From NCBI RefSeq assembly GCF_000404225.1, contig NC_021353.1:1612001-1676000 (forward strand): 64,000 nt of DNA, given 5' to 3'. Made by a program: the position numbers and the translations under genes. The number at the start of each line of letters is the position of its first letter. Within the stretch, counting starts at the first letter, position 1. The notes beneath the pieces are model-generated. The model did not search any database, was not told the DNA's origin, and saw only the letters and a list, made by a program, of their open reading frames with translations. Origin of the DNA: Candidatus Methanomassiliicoccus intestinalis Issoire-Mx1. GTDB lineage: Archaea > Thermoplasmatota > Thermoplasmata > Methanomassiliicoccales > Methanomassiliicoccaceae. Positions 27,015 through 36,060 of the stretch are shown here, piece by piece.

Positions 27015-30000
27015 ATGTATTTAAAACAGATCGAGTTGGAAAACTTTAAGTCATTTGGAAAAAAGCTTACTGTTCCACTTCTTGAAGGATATACTGCAGT
27101 AACTGGCCCTAACGGGTCCGGCAAATCAAACATATCGGATTCAATATTGTTCGTTTTAGGTCCCAAGAGCTCTAAAGCAATCAGAGCCGGCAAGCTTTCT
27201 GACCTGATATTTAACGGCGGAAACAATAAAAATCCTGCTAAATACTGCAAAGTTTCACTTGTTTTTGACAATACAGACCGCACCATCCCCATAGATGAAG
27301 ACATTGTGCGCCTCACCAGAATGATTAAGATGTCTGCTGACGGCGAAGGCTATACTTCTTATTTTTACGTCAATGACAGAAAATCGTCACTATCTGAGTT
27401 TGACATGCTGCTATCCAATGCCCGCATAAGCGCCGACGGATATAACCTGGTACAGCAGGGAGATGTTACTAGAATTGTAACCATGTCTAATGTTGAGCGC
27501 AGAAGAATTTTAGACAATATTTCCGGCATAGCAAAATTCGATGAGGAGCTGAACAAAGCAAGCGAAGAAAGAGAAGAAGCGAATGCGAACATTGAACGCA
27601 TCAGCATCATTCTCAACGAGATACTGGCTCAGATGAAGCAGCTGGAAAAAGAGAAGGAAAATGCGCTTAAGTATATGGAGCTTGAAGAGAAGCTTACCAT
27701 TTCCAAAGCCAAGCTGGCCAAGCGCAGAAAAGAAAACACGCAGGTAGAGATAAGAAGCCTCCGCGACCAGATTGAAACTTTCAACAAGCAGATCGAAGAC
27801 GGCAAACTGAAGAAATCAGAGATATTCATCAAGATAAATGAAATCGAGGGAGCCGTAGTTCAGATTGAAGAGGAGCTTGTGTCAAAAGGCGGAGAAGAGT
27901 TCAAAGAGCTGCAGAAAAAAATCGATGTTCTGAAGATTCAGGTTGCAAGGATGGAGGATAAAGTTGCAACATCCGCGCAGACTGTTACAGAACTTGAAGA
28001 GTCCCTGGTTGAAATTGGAGAAGAACATGATGAAATGAGCCAGGAAGTCTCAGAAATGAAAACCAAGCTGGAAAAGAATCGGAAAGAGTATTCTTCCGAA
28101 GAAGAGAAGCTGGCTAAATCCAAAAAGGAACTGGAAGAGACTCAGAACCAGATTTCCGCCTGCGATGAACAGCTTGCAGATCTTGATGCAGAGATCAGCG
28201 AAAGGGAAGCTTCAGTCAGAGAATCTGACAGGGTCCTGAATTCCATGAAGATGGAACTGGAAAGACTGGTCAGCAGAGAAAACCGCTTTGACTCAGACAT
28301 AACAGAAGCAGCTGAAAGGGTGAATTCTCTGGACTTTGAAGTCAAGGAAATAGACTGGAAGATCAAAGAGATCAGAGACAGTGAGAAAACTTCTGAGAAA
28401 GACTTCAGGGAGCTGCAGGAAAGACTGATGGCTAAACGCAGCGCGGAAACAAGACTGATGAGAGAGTCTGACGAGCTGGAACAGGCCGTTAAGAGCCTGA
28501 CTCGGGAATTAACGCGCATTAAGGCTGAAGAAGAGGCTGCAGGAGATGTTGCAAGAGGATACAACAGAGCGGTCCGTGCAATACTGGATGCCAGGGATTC
28601 TTTAAAGATAAGGGGCATCCACGGCACAATAGCAGAACTTGCCGAGGTAGATCCGGCATATCAGACTGCATTGAATATTGCTGCTGGAAACAGAATGCAG
28701 GCAATAGTCGTTGATGATGATCAGACGGCTGCAGAATGCATACAGTATCTTAAGAACAACAGATCCGGCAGAGCAACATTTCTGCCTCTGACAAAGATGC
28801 TGGACGGCCGCCCGAGAGGAAAGGCAATAATGGCAGCCAAAGATGCCGTGGGATTTGCTATAGATCTGGTTAAATTTGACGAGCAGTACCGCGCCGCCTT
28901 CTGGTATGTGTTAGGAGACACAGTAGTCGTTGATACGTTAGACCAGGCCAGAAAGCTGATGGGCGGCGTGAGACTGGTGACAGCAGGCGGAGAACTGCTG
29001 GAGGCCTCCGGTGCAATGGTCGGAGGAAATGTGGAACAGTCCAGCCTTAAATTCGGGTCGTCATCAAAGGGAAAGAAAGAAGAGATATCCCAGCAGCTTG
29101 AAAAAGCTCTGCTGGCCTCGGAGAGTTTATCTGTGGATCTGAAGGACCTCCGCGATGAGATTCTAGATCTTGAGAGACAGCTGCACACAATCACCGGAAC
29201 AGACAAGTCTTCATCGATAACTCTGGAAACTCTGGAAAAACAGCGCAAACAGCTGAAAGAAAGATATGACCAGGGAGTGGAGCAGAGAAAAGAGAAAGAA
29301 ATCGAGAAGCAGAAGATATCTGCTGAGATATCTGAACTGTCTGGAAAGATTGAATCTCATGAGACTGAATTGAATGGAATGAGGGAAACTCTGGAAGCCG
29401 CCCGTGCCAAGATGGAAGAGATTGCACCGAGGGAGCTGTCTGACAGACTTAAATTCCTTCAGGCTCAGACTTCAGAGCTGGCAGTAACCATGGCCTCGCT
29501 GAAGGCGGAGATCGATACACTTACAGCAACAATAGGGATGACCGAACGCAGACTGAATGATCTTGAAAAAGAAAAGCTGCAGACGATCAATAAAATAGAG
29601 ACGGTCAAGGCAGAAGGAAAAACCGCTGCAGAAGGAGCAGAGAAAGCCAAAGTGGAACTCACAGCTCTGAGACTGATTGAAGAGTCGATGGGAAATGAGA
29701 TTAATATTCTGCGCAAGAAAAGAGATGATCTATTCAAGCAGAAAGTCAGGCTCGGCTCTGAAAAGGACAAGATTTCTGCAGACATTGAAACTGCCGAAGG
29801 AATGATCATCAACATCAATACCAGAATAGGGCAGTGTCAGGACAGCATTAAAGAGCTGGAAGAAGAGCTGCAGAGTTATAATGTTGACATATCTGATGAA
29901 ATTCTTCCTACAATCGAATCTCTGAAAGAGATAATAAGACAATGCGAGAGAGCAATGAATGCCATGGGGGCAGTGAACCTCAGGGCTCTGGAAGATTACT

Positions 30001-30620
30001 CTGAAAGGAAAAAGCGCCATGATGAACTTGATGAGGAAATCAAGAGACTCAGCGCACAGCGCGATGACCTGCTCAAACTAGAAATGGAGCTGGGAGATAA
30101 AAAGAAAGTTGCGCTGATGAAAGTTTACGAAGGCGTAAATGTAAACTTCAAACAAGCTTACTCAGAACTGTCTCAGGGAGGAGATGCTGACTTAATTTTA
30201 GAAAACCCTGAGAATCCGTTTGAAGGCGGTCTCAGCATAAAAGTTAAGCCGAAGCAGGGAAAGGTTCTCAGGCTTGATGCGCTCAGCGGAGGAGAGAAAT
30301 CGCTGACAGCGCTTGCATTCATATTTGCCATTCAGGAATACCAGCCGTCTCCGTTTTATCTTCTGGATGAAGTGGATATGTTCCTTGACGGAATAAACGC
30401 TGATATGGTAGCAAAGAGAGTGCAGAAGTCATCAAAGACAGCTCAGTTCGTACAGATTTCACTGAGGAAGATTACTCTCACCAAGGCCGATCATATAATC
30501 GGTGTTACAAAACAGGGCGGAGGAATCTCAAACGTAATTGTAAGGCCTAATATCTCAGGGATTGAAGACTTCCAGAAGGAGTTTGGAATCTCGGACGAGA
30601 AAGAGGAGGGTAGCACATGA
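27015..30620 (+). CDS. smc: Chromosome segregation protein SMC
   Basis: ATPase of the condensin-like SMC-ScpAB complex that compacts and organises the chromosome. 1201 residues. The N-terminal head has Walker A GPNGSGKSN (31-39) and a Q-loop (NLVQQGDV). Long coiled coils run at about 165-500 and 680-1020. The hinge at about 510-680 shows GIHGTIAELAEVDPAYQTAL and GGRATFLPL-like strands. The C-terminal head has LSGGEK (1090-1095) and Walker B YLLDEVDMFLD. The strong ribosome-binding site lies in a hairpin (see the leader). It overlaps scpA by four bases, so all three subunits are made together. Confidence 0.98.
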   Translation: MYLKQIELENFKSFGKKLTVPLLEGYTAVTGPNGSGKSNISDSILFVLGPKSSKAIRAGKLSDLIFNGGNNKNPAKYCKVSLVFDNTDRTIPIDEDIVRLTRMIKMSADGEGYTSYFYVNDRKSSLSEFDMLLSNARISADGYNLVQQGDVTRIVTMSNVERRRILDNISGIAKFDEELNKASEEREEANANIERISIILNEILAQMKQLEKEKENALKYMELEEKLTISKAKLAKRRKENTQVEIRSLRDQIETFNKQIEDGKLKKSEIFIKINEIEGAVVQIEEELVSKGGEEFKELQKKIDVLKIQVARMEDKVATSAQTVTELEESLVEIGEEHDEMSQEVSEMKTKLEKNRKEYSSEEEKLAKSKKELEETQNQISACDEQLADLDAEISEREASVRESDRVLNSMKMELERLVSRENRFDSDITEAAERVNSLDFEVKEIDWKIKEIRDSEKTSEKDFRELQERLMAKRSAETRLMRESDELEQAVKSLTRELTRIKAEEEAAGDVARGYNRAVRAILDARDSLKIRGIHGTIAELAEVDPAYQTALNIAAGNRMQAIVVDDDQTAAECIQYLKNNRSGRATFLPLTKMLDGRPRGKAIMAAKDAVGFAIDLVKFDEQYRAAFWYVLGDTVVVDTLDQARKLMGGVRLVTAGGELLEASGAMVGGNVEQSSLKFGSSSKGKKEEISQQLEKALLASESLSVDLKDLRDEILDLERQLHTITGTDKSSSITLETLEKQRKQLKERYDQGVEQRKEKEIEKQKISAEISELSGKIESHETELNGMRETLEAARAKMEEIAPRELSDRLKFLQAQTSELAVTMASLKAEIDTLTATIGMTERRLNDLEKEKLQTINKIETVKAEGKTAAEGAEKAKVELTALRLIEESMGNEINILRKKRDDLFKQKVRLGSEKDKISADIETAEGMIININTRIGQCQDSIKELEEELQSYNVDISDEILPTIESLKEIIRQCERAMNAMGAVNLRALEDYSERKKRHDELDEEIKRLSAQRDDLLKLEMELGDKKKVALMKVYEGVNVNFKQAYSELSQGGDADLILENPENPFEGGLSIKVKPKQGKVLRLDALSGGEKSLTALAFIFAIQEYQPSPFYLLDEVDMFLDGINADMVAKRVQKSSKTAQFVQISLRKITLTKADHIIGVTKQGGGISNVIVRPNISGIEDFQKEFGISDEKEEGST

Positions 30621-31495
30621 AATTCACTGGTACAGAGGGTGTCCTGCAGCATCTTCTATTTCACAAAGCAATAATCGATGAGAATGATGCTTCAGAGAAA
30701 ATTGACAATTATCTAAGAATCCTGGAAAGTGCTTCAGAGACAACAAGCAGCGACCCTCTCGACCGCTCCATTGAAACAGTATTCGACTTAGTATTGAATA
30801 ACGACATGGATCCGTGGGACATCGATCTGATGCGCTTTACACAGCTTTATACTGAGAAGGTAAAGGACAGCGAAGTGAATTTCGTACTTGCTGGAAAATT
30901 AATGCTTATGGCCTGGTCAATCCTGAGGATGCAGAGTGAGAGGATTCTTATAAACTCTGAAGAACAGGAAGAACCGATTGACGAATTTTATGATGATTAT
31001 GGCAGCGAAAGGGAACTGCTCTGCATGCCTGATGAAGTATCCCTGTATGAGGTTGTCAGACGCAAAGGTTCCAGGGCAGTCACTCTGGTAGAGCTTCTGG
31101 AAGCCTTCGAAGAGGCAAGAAGAGAAGAGGAGCAGAACTTATCCAGAGTCAGAATCAGAGAGGTCAAGCCTAAAGATGAGAAGTTTGACACAAAGGCTCA
31201 CAATGATGACATGGAACGCGATGTTGAAATGATCTGGGCCAGGATTATGAAATGCGGACCAGGCGAGATTGACATCGAAGACATCTGGGAAGGAGGCCGG
31301 GAAGACCTGGTGACTATATTCATGTCCGTATTGTTCCTGGCAAGAGATGGAAAAATCGATCTCTGGCAGGAAGATGCTCCTTTCGGCAGAGTCAGACTTC
31401 AGGTAAGAATTGAAAAGGACATTGCTACAATTGAAGACATCTCTTCTGAGGTAGCTGAAGAGATTGTAATTGAGAACAAAGACTCGGTGGTGTGA
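30617..31495 (+). CDS. scpA: Segregation and condensation protein A (kleisin)
   Basis: 292 residues. The kleisin bridges the two SMC heads. The N-terminal part shows ETVFDLVLNNDMDPWDIDLMRFTQLY, a variation on the ScpA motif with PWDID. The central acidic linker is followed by a C-terminal winged helix (EDIWEGGREDLVTIFMSVLFLARDGKIDLWQED), which binds the SMC head. It starts inside the end of smc (ATGA overlap) and ends two bases before scpB. Confidence 0.93.
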   Translation: MKFTGTEGVLQHLLFHKAIIDENDASEKIDNYLRILESASETTSSDPLDRSIETVFDLVLNNDMDPWDIDLMRFTQLYTEKVKDSEVNFVLAGKLMLMAWSILRMQSERILINSEEQEEPIDEFYDDYGSERELLCMPDEVSLYEVVRRKGSRAVTLVELLEAFEEARREEEQNLSRVRIREVKPKDEKFDTKAHNDDMERDVEMIWARIMKCGPGEIDIEDIWEGGREDLVTIFMSVLFLARDGKIDLWQEDAPFGRVRLQVRIEKDIATIEDISSEVAEEIVIENKDSVV

Positions 31496-31496
31496 G

Positions 31497-32003
31497 ATGG
31501 ATCTGGATCCAGTAAGAATAATCGAGGCTGTTCTATTTTCATCGCCTCAGCCCGTTAAGATATCAGATATGGAAATACAGACACAGCTGCCGTCTGCCAC
31601 CGTCCGCAAAGCAGTAAAGGATCTAACATCAGAATATGAGAAAAAAGAGACGTCTTTGAGAGTTGCCAAAGTGGGAAGCGGATATGCTTTGCTGCTGAAG
31701 GATGAATACGCGCCTTTCGGCAGAGCCTTTGCCCCTAAGGAAATTCCAGACAACATACTTCGGACAGCCACCTGGATAGCTTATCATCAGCCGGTAATGC
31801 AGAGCGATCTTGCTCATGCTCTGGGAAGCAAAACATACACAGACGTCAGAGAGCTTCATGATCTCGGACTCATATCTATGAAAAAGAAAGGGCACAGCTA
31901 TGTGCTGAGCACCACCAAAAAATTCCCGGAATACTTTGGAATAAACGGCACCAGCCCGACCGCTATCAAAAAATATCTAGAAGAAAGAGCGAAAGGAAAT
32001 TAA
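31497..32003 (+). CDS. scpB: Segregation and condensation protein B
   Basis: 168 residues from ATG 31497, one base after the scpA stop; a longer frame from 31470 is rejected because it lacks a ribosome-binding site. Two winged-helix domains are visible: RIIEAVLFSSPQPVKISDMEIQ in the first and TATWIAYHQPVMQSDLAHALG in the second. It binds the central region of ScpA and completes the condensin-like complex. Downstream, the palindrome at 32051 may mark the end of the operon. Confidence 0.93.
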   Translation: MDLDPVRIIEAVLFSSPQPVKISDMEIQTQLPSATVRKAVKDLTSEYEKKETSLRVAKVGSGYALLLKDEYAPFGRAFAPKEIPDNILRTATWIAYHQPVMQSDLAHALGSKTYTDVRELHDLGLISMKKKGHSYVLSTTKKFPEYFGINGTSPTAIKKYLEERAKGN

Positions 32004-32050
32004 GCTCTTGAATGCGATTTAAGATATGGTATGAAGGTCAGAGTTTCAGA

Positions 32051-32064
32051 CCGTATTAATACGG
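32051..32064. promoter_or_regulatory. Perfect 14-bp palindrome upstream of lsm
   Basis: CCGTATTAATACGG is exactly self-complementary and lies between scpB and the Sm-like gene. As DNA it would suit a dimeric repressor; as RNA it gives a short stem. It is 47 bases before the lsm ATG. Confidence 0.4.
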
Positions 32065-32110
32065 AAAGTTTAAATCAAGAATCCACAATGCCACTTGGAA
32101 GTGAGTAATC

Positions 32111-32326
32111 ATGGTTATGCCCCTGGCTTTACTGGAGAAATCAATGAACCACCGCATATCCCTACTACTCAAGGATGGAAGAATCCTTGAAGGAAAGTTA
32201 GCGGGTTATGACGATTATATGAACATGGTACTTGAGGAGACTGAAGAGCGTACAGCAGAACAGACCCGTCGTCTCGGAACTGTAGTTCTTCGCGGCAACA
32301 ATGTCGTAAGGATCTCTCCAATGTAA
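32111..32326 (+). CDS. Sm-like archaeal protein (SmAP)
   Basis: 71 residues, the size of a minimal LSm protein that forms heptameric rings binding U-rich RNA. The Sm1 motif reads NHRISLLLKDGRILEGKLAGYDDYMNMVLE and the Sm2 motif VVLRGNNVVRIS. A start at residue 3 (MPLALL) is an alternative. It is followed after 13 bases by the nucleotidyltransferase. Often paired with ribosomal protein L37e in other archaea; that gene is not here. Confidence 0.93.
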   Translation: MVMPLALLEKSMNHRISLLLKDGRILEGKLAGYDDYMNMVLEETEERTAEQTRRLGTVVLRGNNVVRISPM

Positions 32327-32339
32327 ATCTAAGATTATA

Positions 32340-33305
32340 ATGAACGCATTAATCTTAGCTGGTGGACTCGGAACACGGTTGCGTCCACTAACAAACTATC
32401 TTCCCAAGCCGCTTATTCCATTAGTAGGAAAGCCGCTTGTAATGCATATTATTGACTCTCTGCCTAAAGAGGTTGACAGTGTAATTCTGGCAGTATCATA
32501 CATGCGTGACAAGCTGGAAGAATACTTTAAGGAAAACGATGTAGGAAGAACGATAATTTTAGTCAGTGAAGAAGAGCCTCTGGGAACAGGAGGCGCTATC
32601 AAAAACGTTTCCAGATATCTTGATGATACATTTATTGTCATGAACGGTGACGTTGTTTGCTCATTAGATATCAGTGACATGCTGAAATTCCACAAAACAC
32701 ACGGCGGGATCGGCAGTATGTCGCTCTGGACAGTGGATGATCCTTCAGCATTTGGTGTTGTAGGTTGCAAAGACTCTAAAATAATGACTTTTCAGGAAAA
32801 ACCGAAAAGAGAAGAAGCACTGTCCAACCTGATAAACGCAGGAACGTATATTTTTGAGAAAGAAATTTTTGACTATATTCCAGACGGAGTTGTTTCGATA
32901 GAGAAACAAGTATTTCCCAAAATTCTGGACAAAGGCATGTACGGCTATGAGTTCAATGGATACTGGGTAGACTGCGGAACCAGAGCCAACTACATCACAG
33001 CTCAGAAGATTCTTTTAAACAACGGATATGCACATGTTTCCACAGATGCAATCCTCGAAGATAATGTGAAGCTTACAGGTCAAAATCTCATCAAAAGAGC
33101 ACATCTCAGAAACTGCAATATCGGTCCCAATGTATACATTGAAGACGATGTGCTAGTATCATCAAATGTAACGGTATCAAACAGCATGCTGCTGCGTGGT
33201 TCGCTGATCGAAGAAGGATCAACAATAGAAGGTTCTGTCATCAGCCAGGGCTGCATAGTTACAAAAAATTCTGTTGTGACTGATACCATATCAGCAAAAG
33301 ATTGA
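32340..33305 (+). CDS. Sugar-1-phosphate nucleotidyltransferase with left-handed beta-helix tail
   Basis: 321 residues. The N-terminal catalytic domain shows ILAGGLGTRLRPLTNYLPKPLIPL (residues about 5-28), EEPLGTGGAI and VMNGDVVCSLD. From about residue 230 hexapeptide-like turns appear (GPNVYIEDDVLVSSNVTVSNS), so a short left-handed beta helix. It should join a nucleoside triphosphate to a hexose or hexosamine 1-phosphate; glucose-, GlcNAc- or mannose-1-phosphate cannot be told apart by eye. With glmM downstream the UDP-GlcNAc pathway is a reasonable guess. No separate acetyltransferase domain large enough for full GlmU is present. Confidence 0.88.
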   Translation: MNALILAGGLGTRLRPLTNYLPKPLIPLVGKPLVMHIIDSLPKEVDSVILAVSYMRDKLEEYFKENDVGRTIILVSEEEPLGTGGAIKNVSRYLDDTFIVMNGDVVCSLDISDMLKFHKTHGGIGSMSLWTVDDPSAFGVVGCKDSKIMTFQEKPKREEALSNLINAGTYIFEKEIFDYIPDGVVSIEKQVFPKILDKGMYGYEFNGYWVDCGTRANYITAQKILLNNGYAHVSTDAILEDNVKLTGQNLIKRAHLRNCNIGPNVYIEDDVLVSSNVTVSNSMLLRGSLIEEGSTIEGSVISQGCIVTKNSVVTDTISAKD

Positions 33306-33524
33306 ATTTTACACTTTATAGATCATAATTTTTGCATATTTTTATCAACATTTACAATTCATTAGCCTGAGCCAGCATACTTTAGCGTATCATTACTGCG
33401 AATGAAGGTGTTTACAATAATCGAAAACGTTTCTTAGCGAAGTTGTTGCATTTCATTCACAAGAATGTCATTGAATGACAAAAGCAAAAAAAGTATAAGC
33501 ACCAAAGACAATATGAGATCAAGG

Positions 33525-33760
33525 CGGGGGTTGACGGTTCCTTTGCAGGAACCGGGCTCGTAACGTGAGCCAGACGGATTGGACTTTTACATCCAATCAA
33601 GGATCGCTACAATGACATCATCGATCGTAACGATCGTCCAGACGCTACATCTGGAGAAAAGGTTCATTTCTTCACCTCCTCCCAAATGCGAGGATCCGGC
33701 CCGGCGGGGATGAGTGGTAGTCACCCCCGCAGGGCTGACTCTCCCTTTTTTCACAATTTC
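33525..33760. ncRNA. Dense array of hairpins in the 740-base gap between the nucleotidyltransferase and glmM
   Basis: Successive stems on either strand: GGTTCC/GGAACC (33535-33552), GGCTC/GAGCC (33555-33571), GATTGGA/TCCAATC (33577-33598), CGATCG/CGATCG (33621-33635), TCCAGA/TCTGGA (33637-33655), and a GC-rich stem of about ten pairs, GCCC.GCGGGG/CCCCGC.GGGC, at 33699-33736. The stems are far more stable than the AT-rich surroundings. The GATTGGA stem resembles hairpins of the paired RNAs at 35.5-35.9 kb. I interpret this as a structured RNA or a leader for the 26-residue peptide. The rest of 33306-34045 shows only AT-rich promoter-like sequence before glmM. Confidence 0.45.
33587..33667 (-). 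CDS. Possible 26-residue hydrophobic peptide
   Basis: ATG at 33667 has the very strong GGGAGGAGGTGAAG upstream, and encodes MNLFSRCSVWTIVTIDDVIV followed by AILDWM. The second half is hydrophobic enough for a membrane helix. A longer frame starts at 33769 but its first 34 codons overlap a GC-rich stem. The coding part is itself made of inverted repeats, so it may instead be a structured RNA. No neighbour on this strand explains it. Confidence 0.35.
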   Translation of the reverse strand: MNLFSRCSVWTIVTIDDVIVAILDWM

Positions 33761-34045
33761 TTGCGACATCCGGGATTTTTCGAATTGACTTTTTGATATT
33801 TAATAAAAGAGCATTATGGTAAGAAGTGCGGCTAAAGCCTTGATATCGATAGCGTCTCCATTTTTAACTGAATCAAACGTATGAAAAGAGTTAGCAGTTC
33901 TGTTATCCAGCTTTGTTCATCAATATATAATGTTATTATGCTATATACTGCCATATAGAATACAATCTAAAGAAAGATAGGGAAGTTCAAATATCATACA
34001 TTGCTATAAAACAACATTGAGTCTGATTCATAAGGTGTACTTGTT

Positions 34046-35407
34046 ATGGATGAACGTTTATTTGGAACAAATGGTGTAAGGGGAGTAATCAATCAAGACT
34101 TGTCTGCACAACTCTCAATGGACTTGGGAAAAGCTATTGGAACCTGCATGAAAGGCAATGTCGCGATCGGTAATGATCCAAGAACATCTGCAGATATGAT
34201 TAAAAGTGCAGTTGCTGCCGGAATTATGTCTTCTGGAGCCAATGTAATTGATCTGGGAATGGTTCCTACTCCAGTTGTACAGCATTATGTAAAATCCAAT
34301 GGTATTGCAGGAGGAGTTATGATCACTGCATCTCACAATCCTCCAGAATTCAACGGCATCAAATGCATAGATGCAGACGGAACAGAGATGCCAAGACAGA
34401 AAGAAGAAGAAATTGAGAGGAGTTATTATAAAAAATCATTCTCAAATATGTCTTGGGATCAGGTCGGTTCGATGTATCCAAGATCTGGAGCTATCGATGC
34501 GTACCTTTCATCCATCATAAAATTGGTTGATGTTCAGGCAATAAAAAACGCCGAATTGAAAGTCGTTCTTGACTGTGCAAATGGAGCCTCAACAGTTTCA
34601 TCACCAAGACTCTTGAAAGATCTGGGAGTCAGGGCGATTACTCTGAACGGCAATCCGATGGGAACATTTCCAGGACATCCGTCAGAGCCTACCGAAGATC
34701 ATCTAAAAGATCTGATAGCGACTGTAAAGGAAACTGGAGCAGATTTGGGAATAGCTCATGACGGCGATGCCGACAGGACGATATTCATAGACAACAAAGG
34801 TCATTATCTCTACGGAGACAAAAGTCTGGCAATAGTAGCATCAGAAATGGTCAAAGAAAATAATGGCGGCACAGTAGTGACTCCTGTTTCATCTTCCAAC
34901 TGTGTAGAAGATGTTGTGACCGCAGAAGGCGGAAAGATCGTTTACACCAAAGTAGGAGCTCCGGTTGTATCAAGAAAAATGATCGAGATCGGTGCAGTCT
35001 TTGGAGGAGAAGAAAACGGAGGATTGATCTTTCCAAAGCATCAGTACTGCAGAGACGGCGCCATGACTGCCGCCAAAATGCTTGAAATTGTATCAAAACA
35101 GGGACCTCTGTCAGACTTAGTAGAGAAACTTCCAAGATACAGTCAGGATAAACGCAAGACTGTGTGTCCAAATGATTTGAAAAATTCAGTTCTCTCCTAT
35201 CTGGTAAAACAGTATGAAAAGGAAGAGGTCAATACCATTGACGGTGTAAAAATCTGCTACTCTGATGGATGGACTCTTGTAAGACCTTCTGGAACTGAAC
35301 CTCTATTCAGAATATATTCTGAAGCAAAGACGGAACTGGAAGCAAAAGAAAGATCTGATGAGTGCGAGAAAGTTCTAGCAGAAGCAATAAGAAAATACCT
35401 AAAATGA
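34046..35407 (+). CDS. glmM: Phosphoglucosamine mutase / phosphomannomutase family enzyme
   Basis: Interconverts hexose(amine) 6- and 1-phosphates. 453 residues. The N-terminal LFGTNGVRGVIN, the active-site loop ITASHNPPEFNGIK with the phosphorylated Ser96, the metal loop DGDADRT near residue 240, GGEENGG for sugar selection and RPSGTEPLFRIYSEA near the end are all present. GlcN-6-phosphate is the probable substrate because GlmM-type proteins share this LFGTNGVRG start. It supplies the sugar phosphate for the nucleotidyltransferase upstream. Ends 650 bases before the next protein gene. Confidence 0.92.
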   Translation: MDERLFGTNGVRGVINQDLSAQLSMDLGKAIGTCMKGNVAIGNDPRTSADMIKSAVAAGIMSSGANVIDLGMVPTPVVQHYVKSNGIAGGVMITASHNPPEFNGIKCIDADGTEMPRQKEEEIERSYYKKSFSNMSWDQVGSMYPRSGAIDAYLSSIIKLVDVQAIKNAELKVVLDCANGASTVSSPRLLKDLGVRAITLNGNPMGTFPGHPSEPTEDHLKDLIATVKETGADLGIAHDGDADRTIFIDNKGHYLYGDKSLAIVASEMVKENNGGTVVTPVSSSNCVEDVVTAEGGKIVYTKVGAPVVSRKMIEIGAVFGGEENGGLIFPKHQYCRDGAMTAAKMLEIVSKQGPLSDLVEKLPRYSQDKRKTVCPNDLKNSVLSYLVKQYEKEEVNTIDGVKICYSDGWTLVRPSGTEPLFRIYSEAKTELEAKERSDECEKVLAEAIRKYLK

Positions 35408-35513
35408 TCTGAAACCGGGGACAGTGCTTTCTAAGCCTGTACCTATTTATAATTTTTATAAAATTAATATATGCAATTAAAAACCAATAAGATAATTCTA
35501 ATAAAACATCATG

Positions 35514-35690
35514 AAAAGGTTTGGGGTGCTTGTGTGCACCCATATGCATAGCTTACGACAAGAGGTTTTACAGGCATAATGTCCGAGCCTGTAGACTATG
35601 GATTTCGCTAGTGCTACAACACAATGGCTTACTCAATTAGACGATATGAGTATGCCTCTGCGATAGTAGTAATTGGACATAGCATCCAAT
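35514..35690 (+). ncRNA. Candidate structured RNA, copy 1 of a tandem pair
   Basis: In the 653-base gene-free gap between glmM and the convergent aIF5A gene. Begins GAAAAGGTTTGG, then hairpin GGTGC/GCACC, a TAGC-TTA-CG segment, a long-range AGAGG/CCTCT pairing around an ACAGGC/GCCTGT hairpin, and ends with ATTGGA/TCCAAT. The same order of elements recurs at 35757-35917. No convincing reading frame exists. The strand is assumed from the direction in which the elements match; it could be the opposite. Confidence 0.4.
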
Positions 35691-35756
35691 ATATTTATAG
35701 TTACGTATCGCACTAAAATACAACGAATCAAAAACAACATTTAAAACAAATAAACT

Positions 35757-35917
35757 ACGAAAAGGTTTTGGGTGTCTGCACGAGACACCCGTAGCGCTTA
35801 ACGTATGTATAGTGCATAAAGCTAACACTCCCTGACCATAATGGGAGGTTATCGAGGACGAAACTAACTTTAAAGTGGTTAGCTTTATTGCAGCTATAGT
35901 TGGAGATTACATCCAAA
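35757..35917 (+). ncRNA. Candidate structured RNA, copy 2 of a tandem pair
   Basis: Begins CGAAAAGGTTTTGG, then hairpin GGGTGTC/GACACCC, GTAGCGCTTAACG, a 10-bp long-range stem TAAAGCTAAC/GTTAGCTTTA enclosing CTCCC/GGGAG, and ends with TTGGA/TCCAA around GATTACA. It matches copy 1 in start, first hairpin, middle motif and last hairpin, while the sequences between differ. This pattern (structure kept, sequence changed) supports an RNA function. Confidence 0.4.
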
Positions 35918-36036
35918 TTATATATGCATTATCACTGCATAATTTTACACTGCAATTAAGTGTATTCACATGATCAAAAAAAGCAGAGCATGATCTGTGA
36001 AATGGTGTGCTGCGATAGCAGATATAGAAAAATAAG

Positions 36037-36052
36037 TGGGGCTGCGGCCCCA
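36037..36052 (-). terminator. Terminator after the aIF5A gene
   Basis: TGGGGC/GCCCCA stem with a four-base loop, nine bases past the stop codon of the minus-strand gene, followed on that strand by ACTTATTTTTC. Confidence 0.65.
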
Positions 36053-36060
36053 TGCTGGTT

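Noticed and set aside
32340..33305. Bifunctional GlmU
   Set aside because: The tail of about 90 residues is too short for a complete acetyltransferase, so only nucleotidyltransferase is called.
33587..33769. 60-residue protein from the ATG at 33769
   Set aside because: Its first 34 codons coincide with a GC-rich stem and the ribosome-binding site of the internal ATG; only the shorter peptide is plausible.
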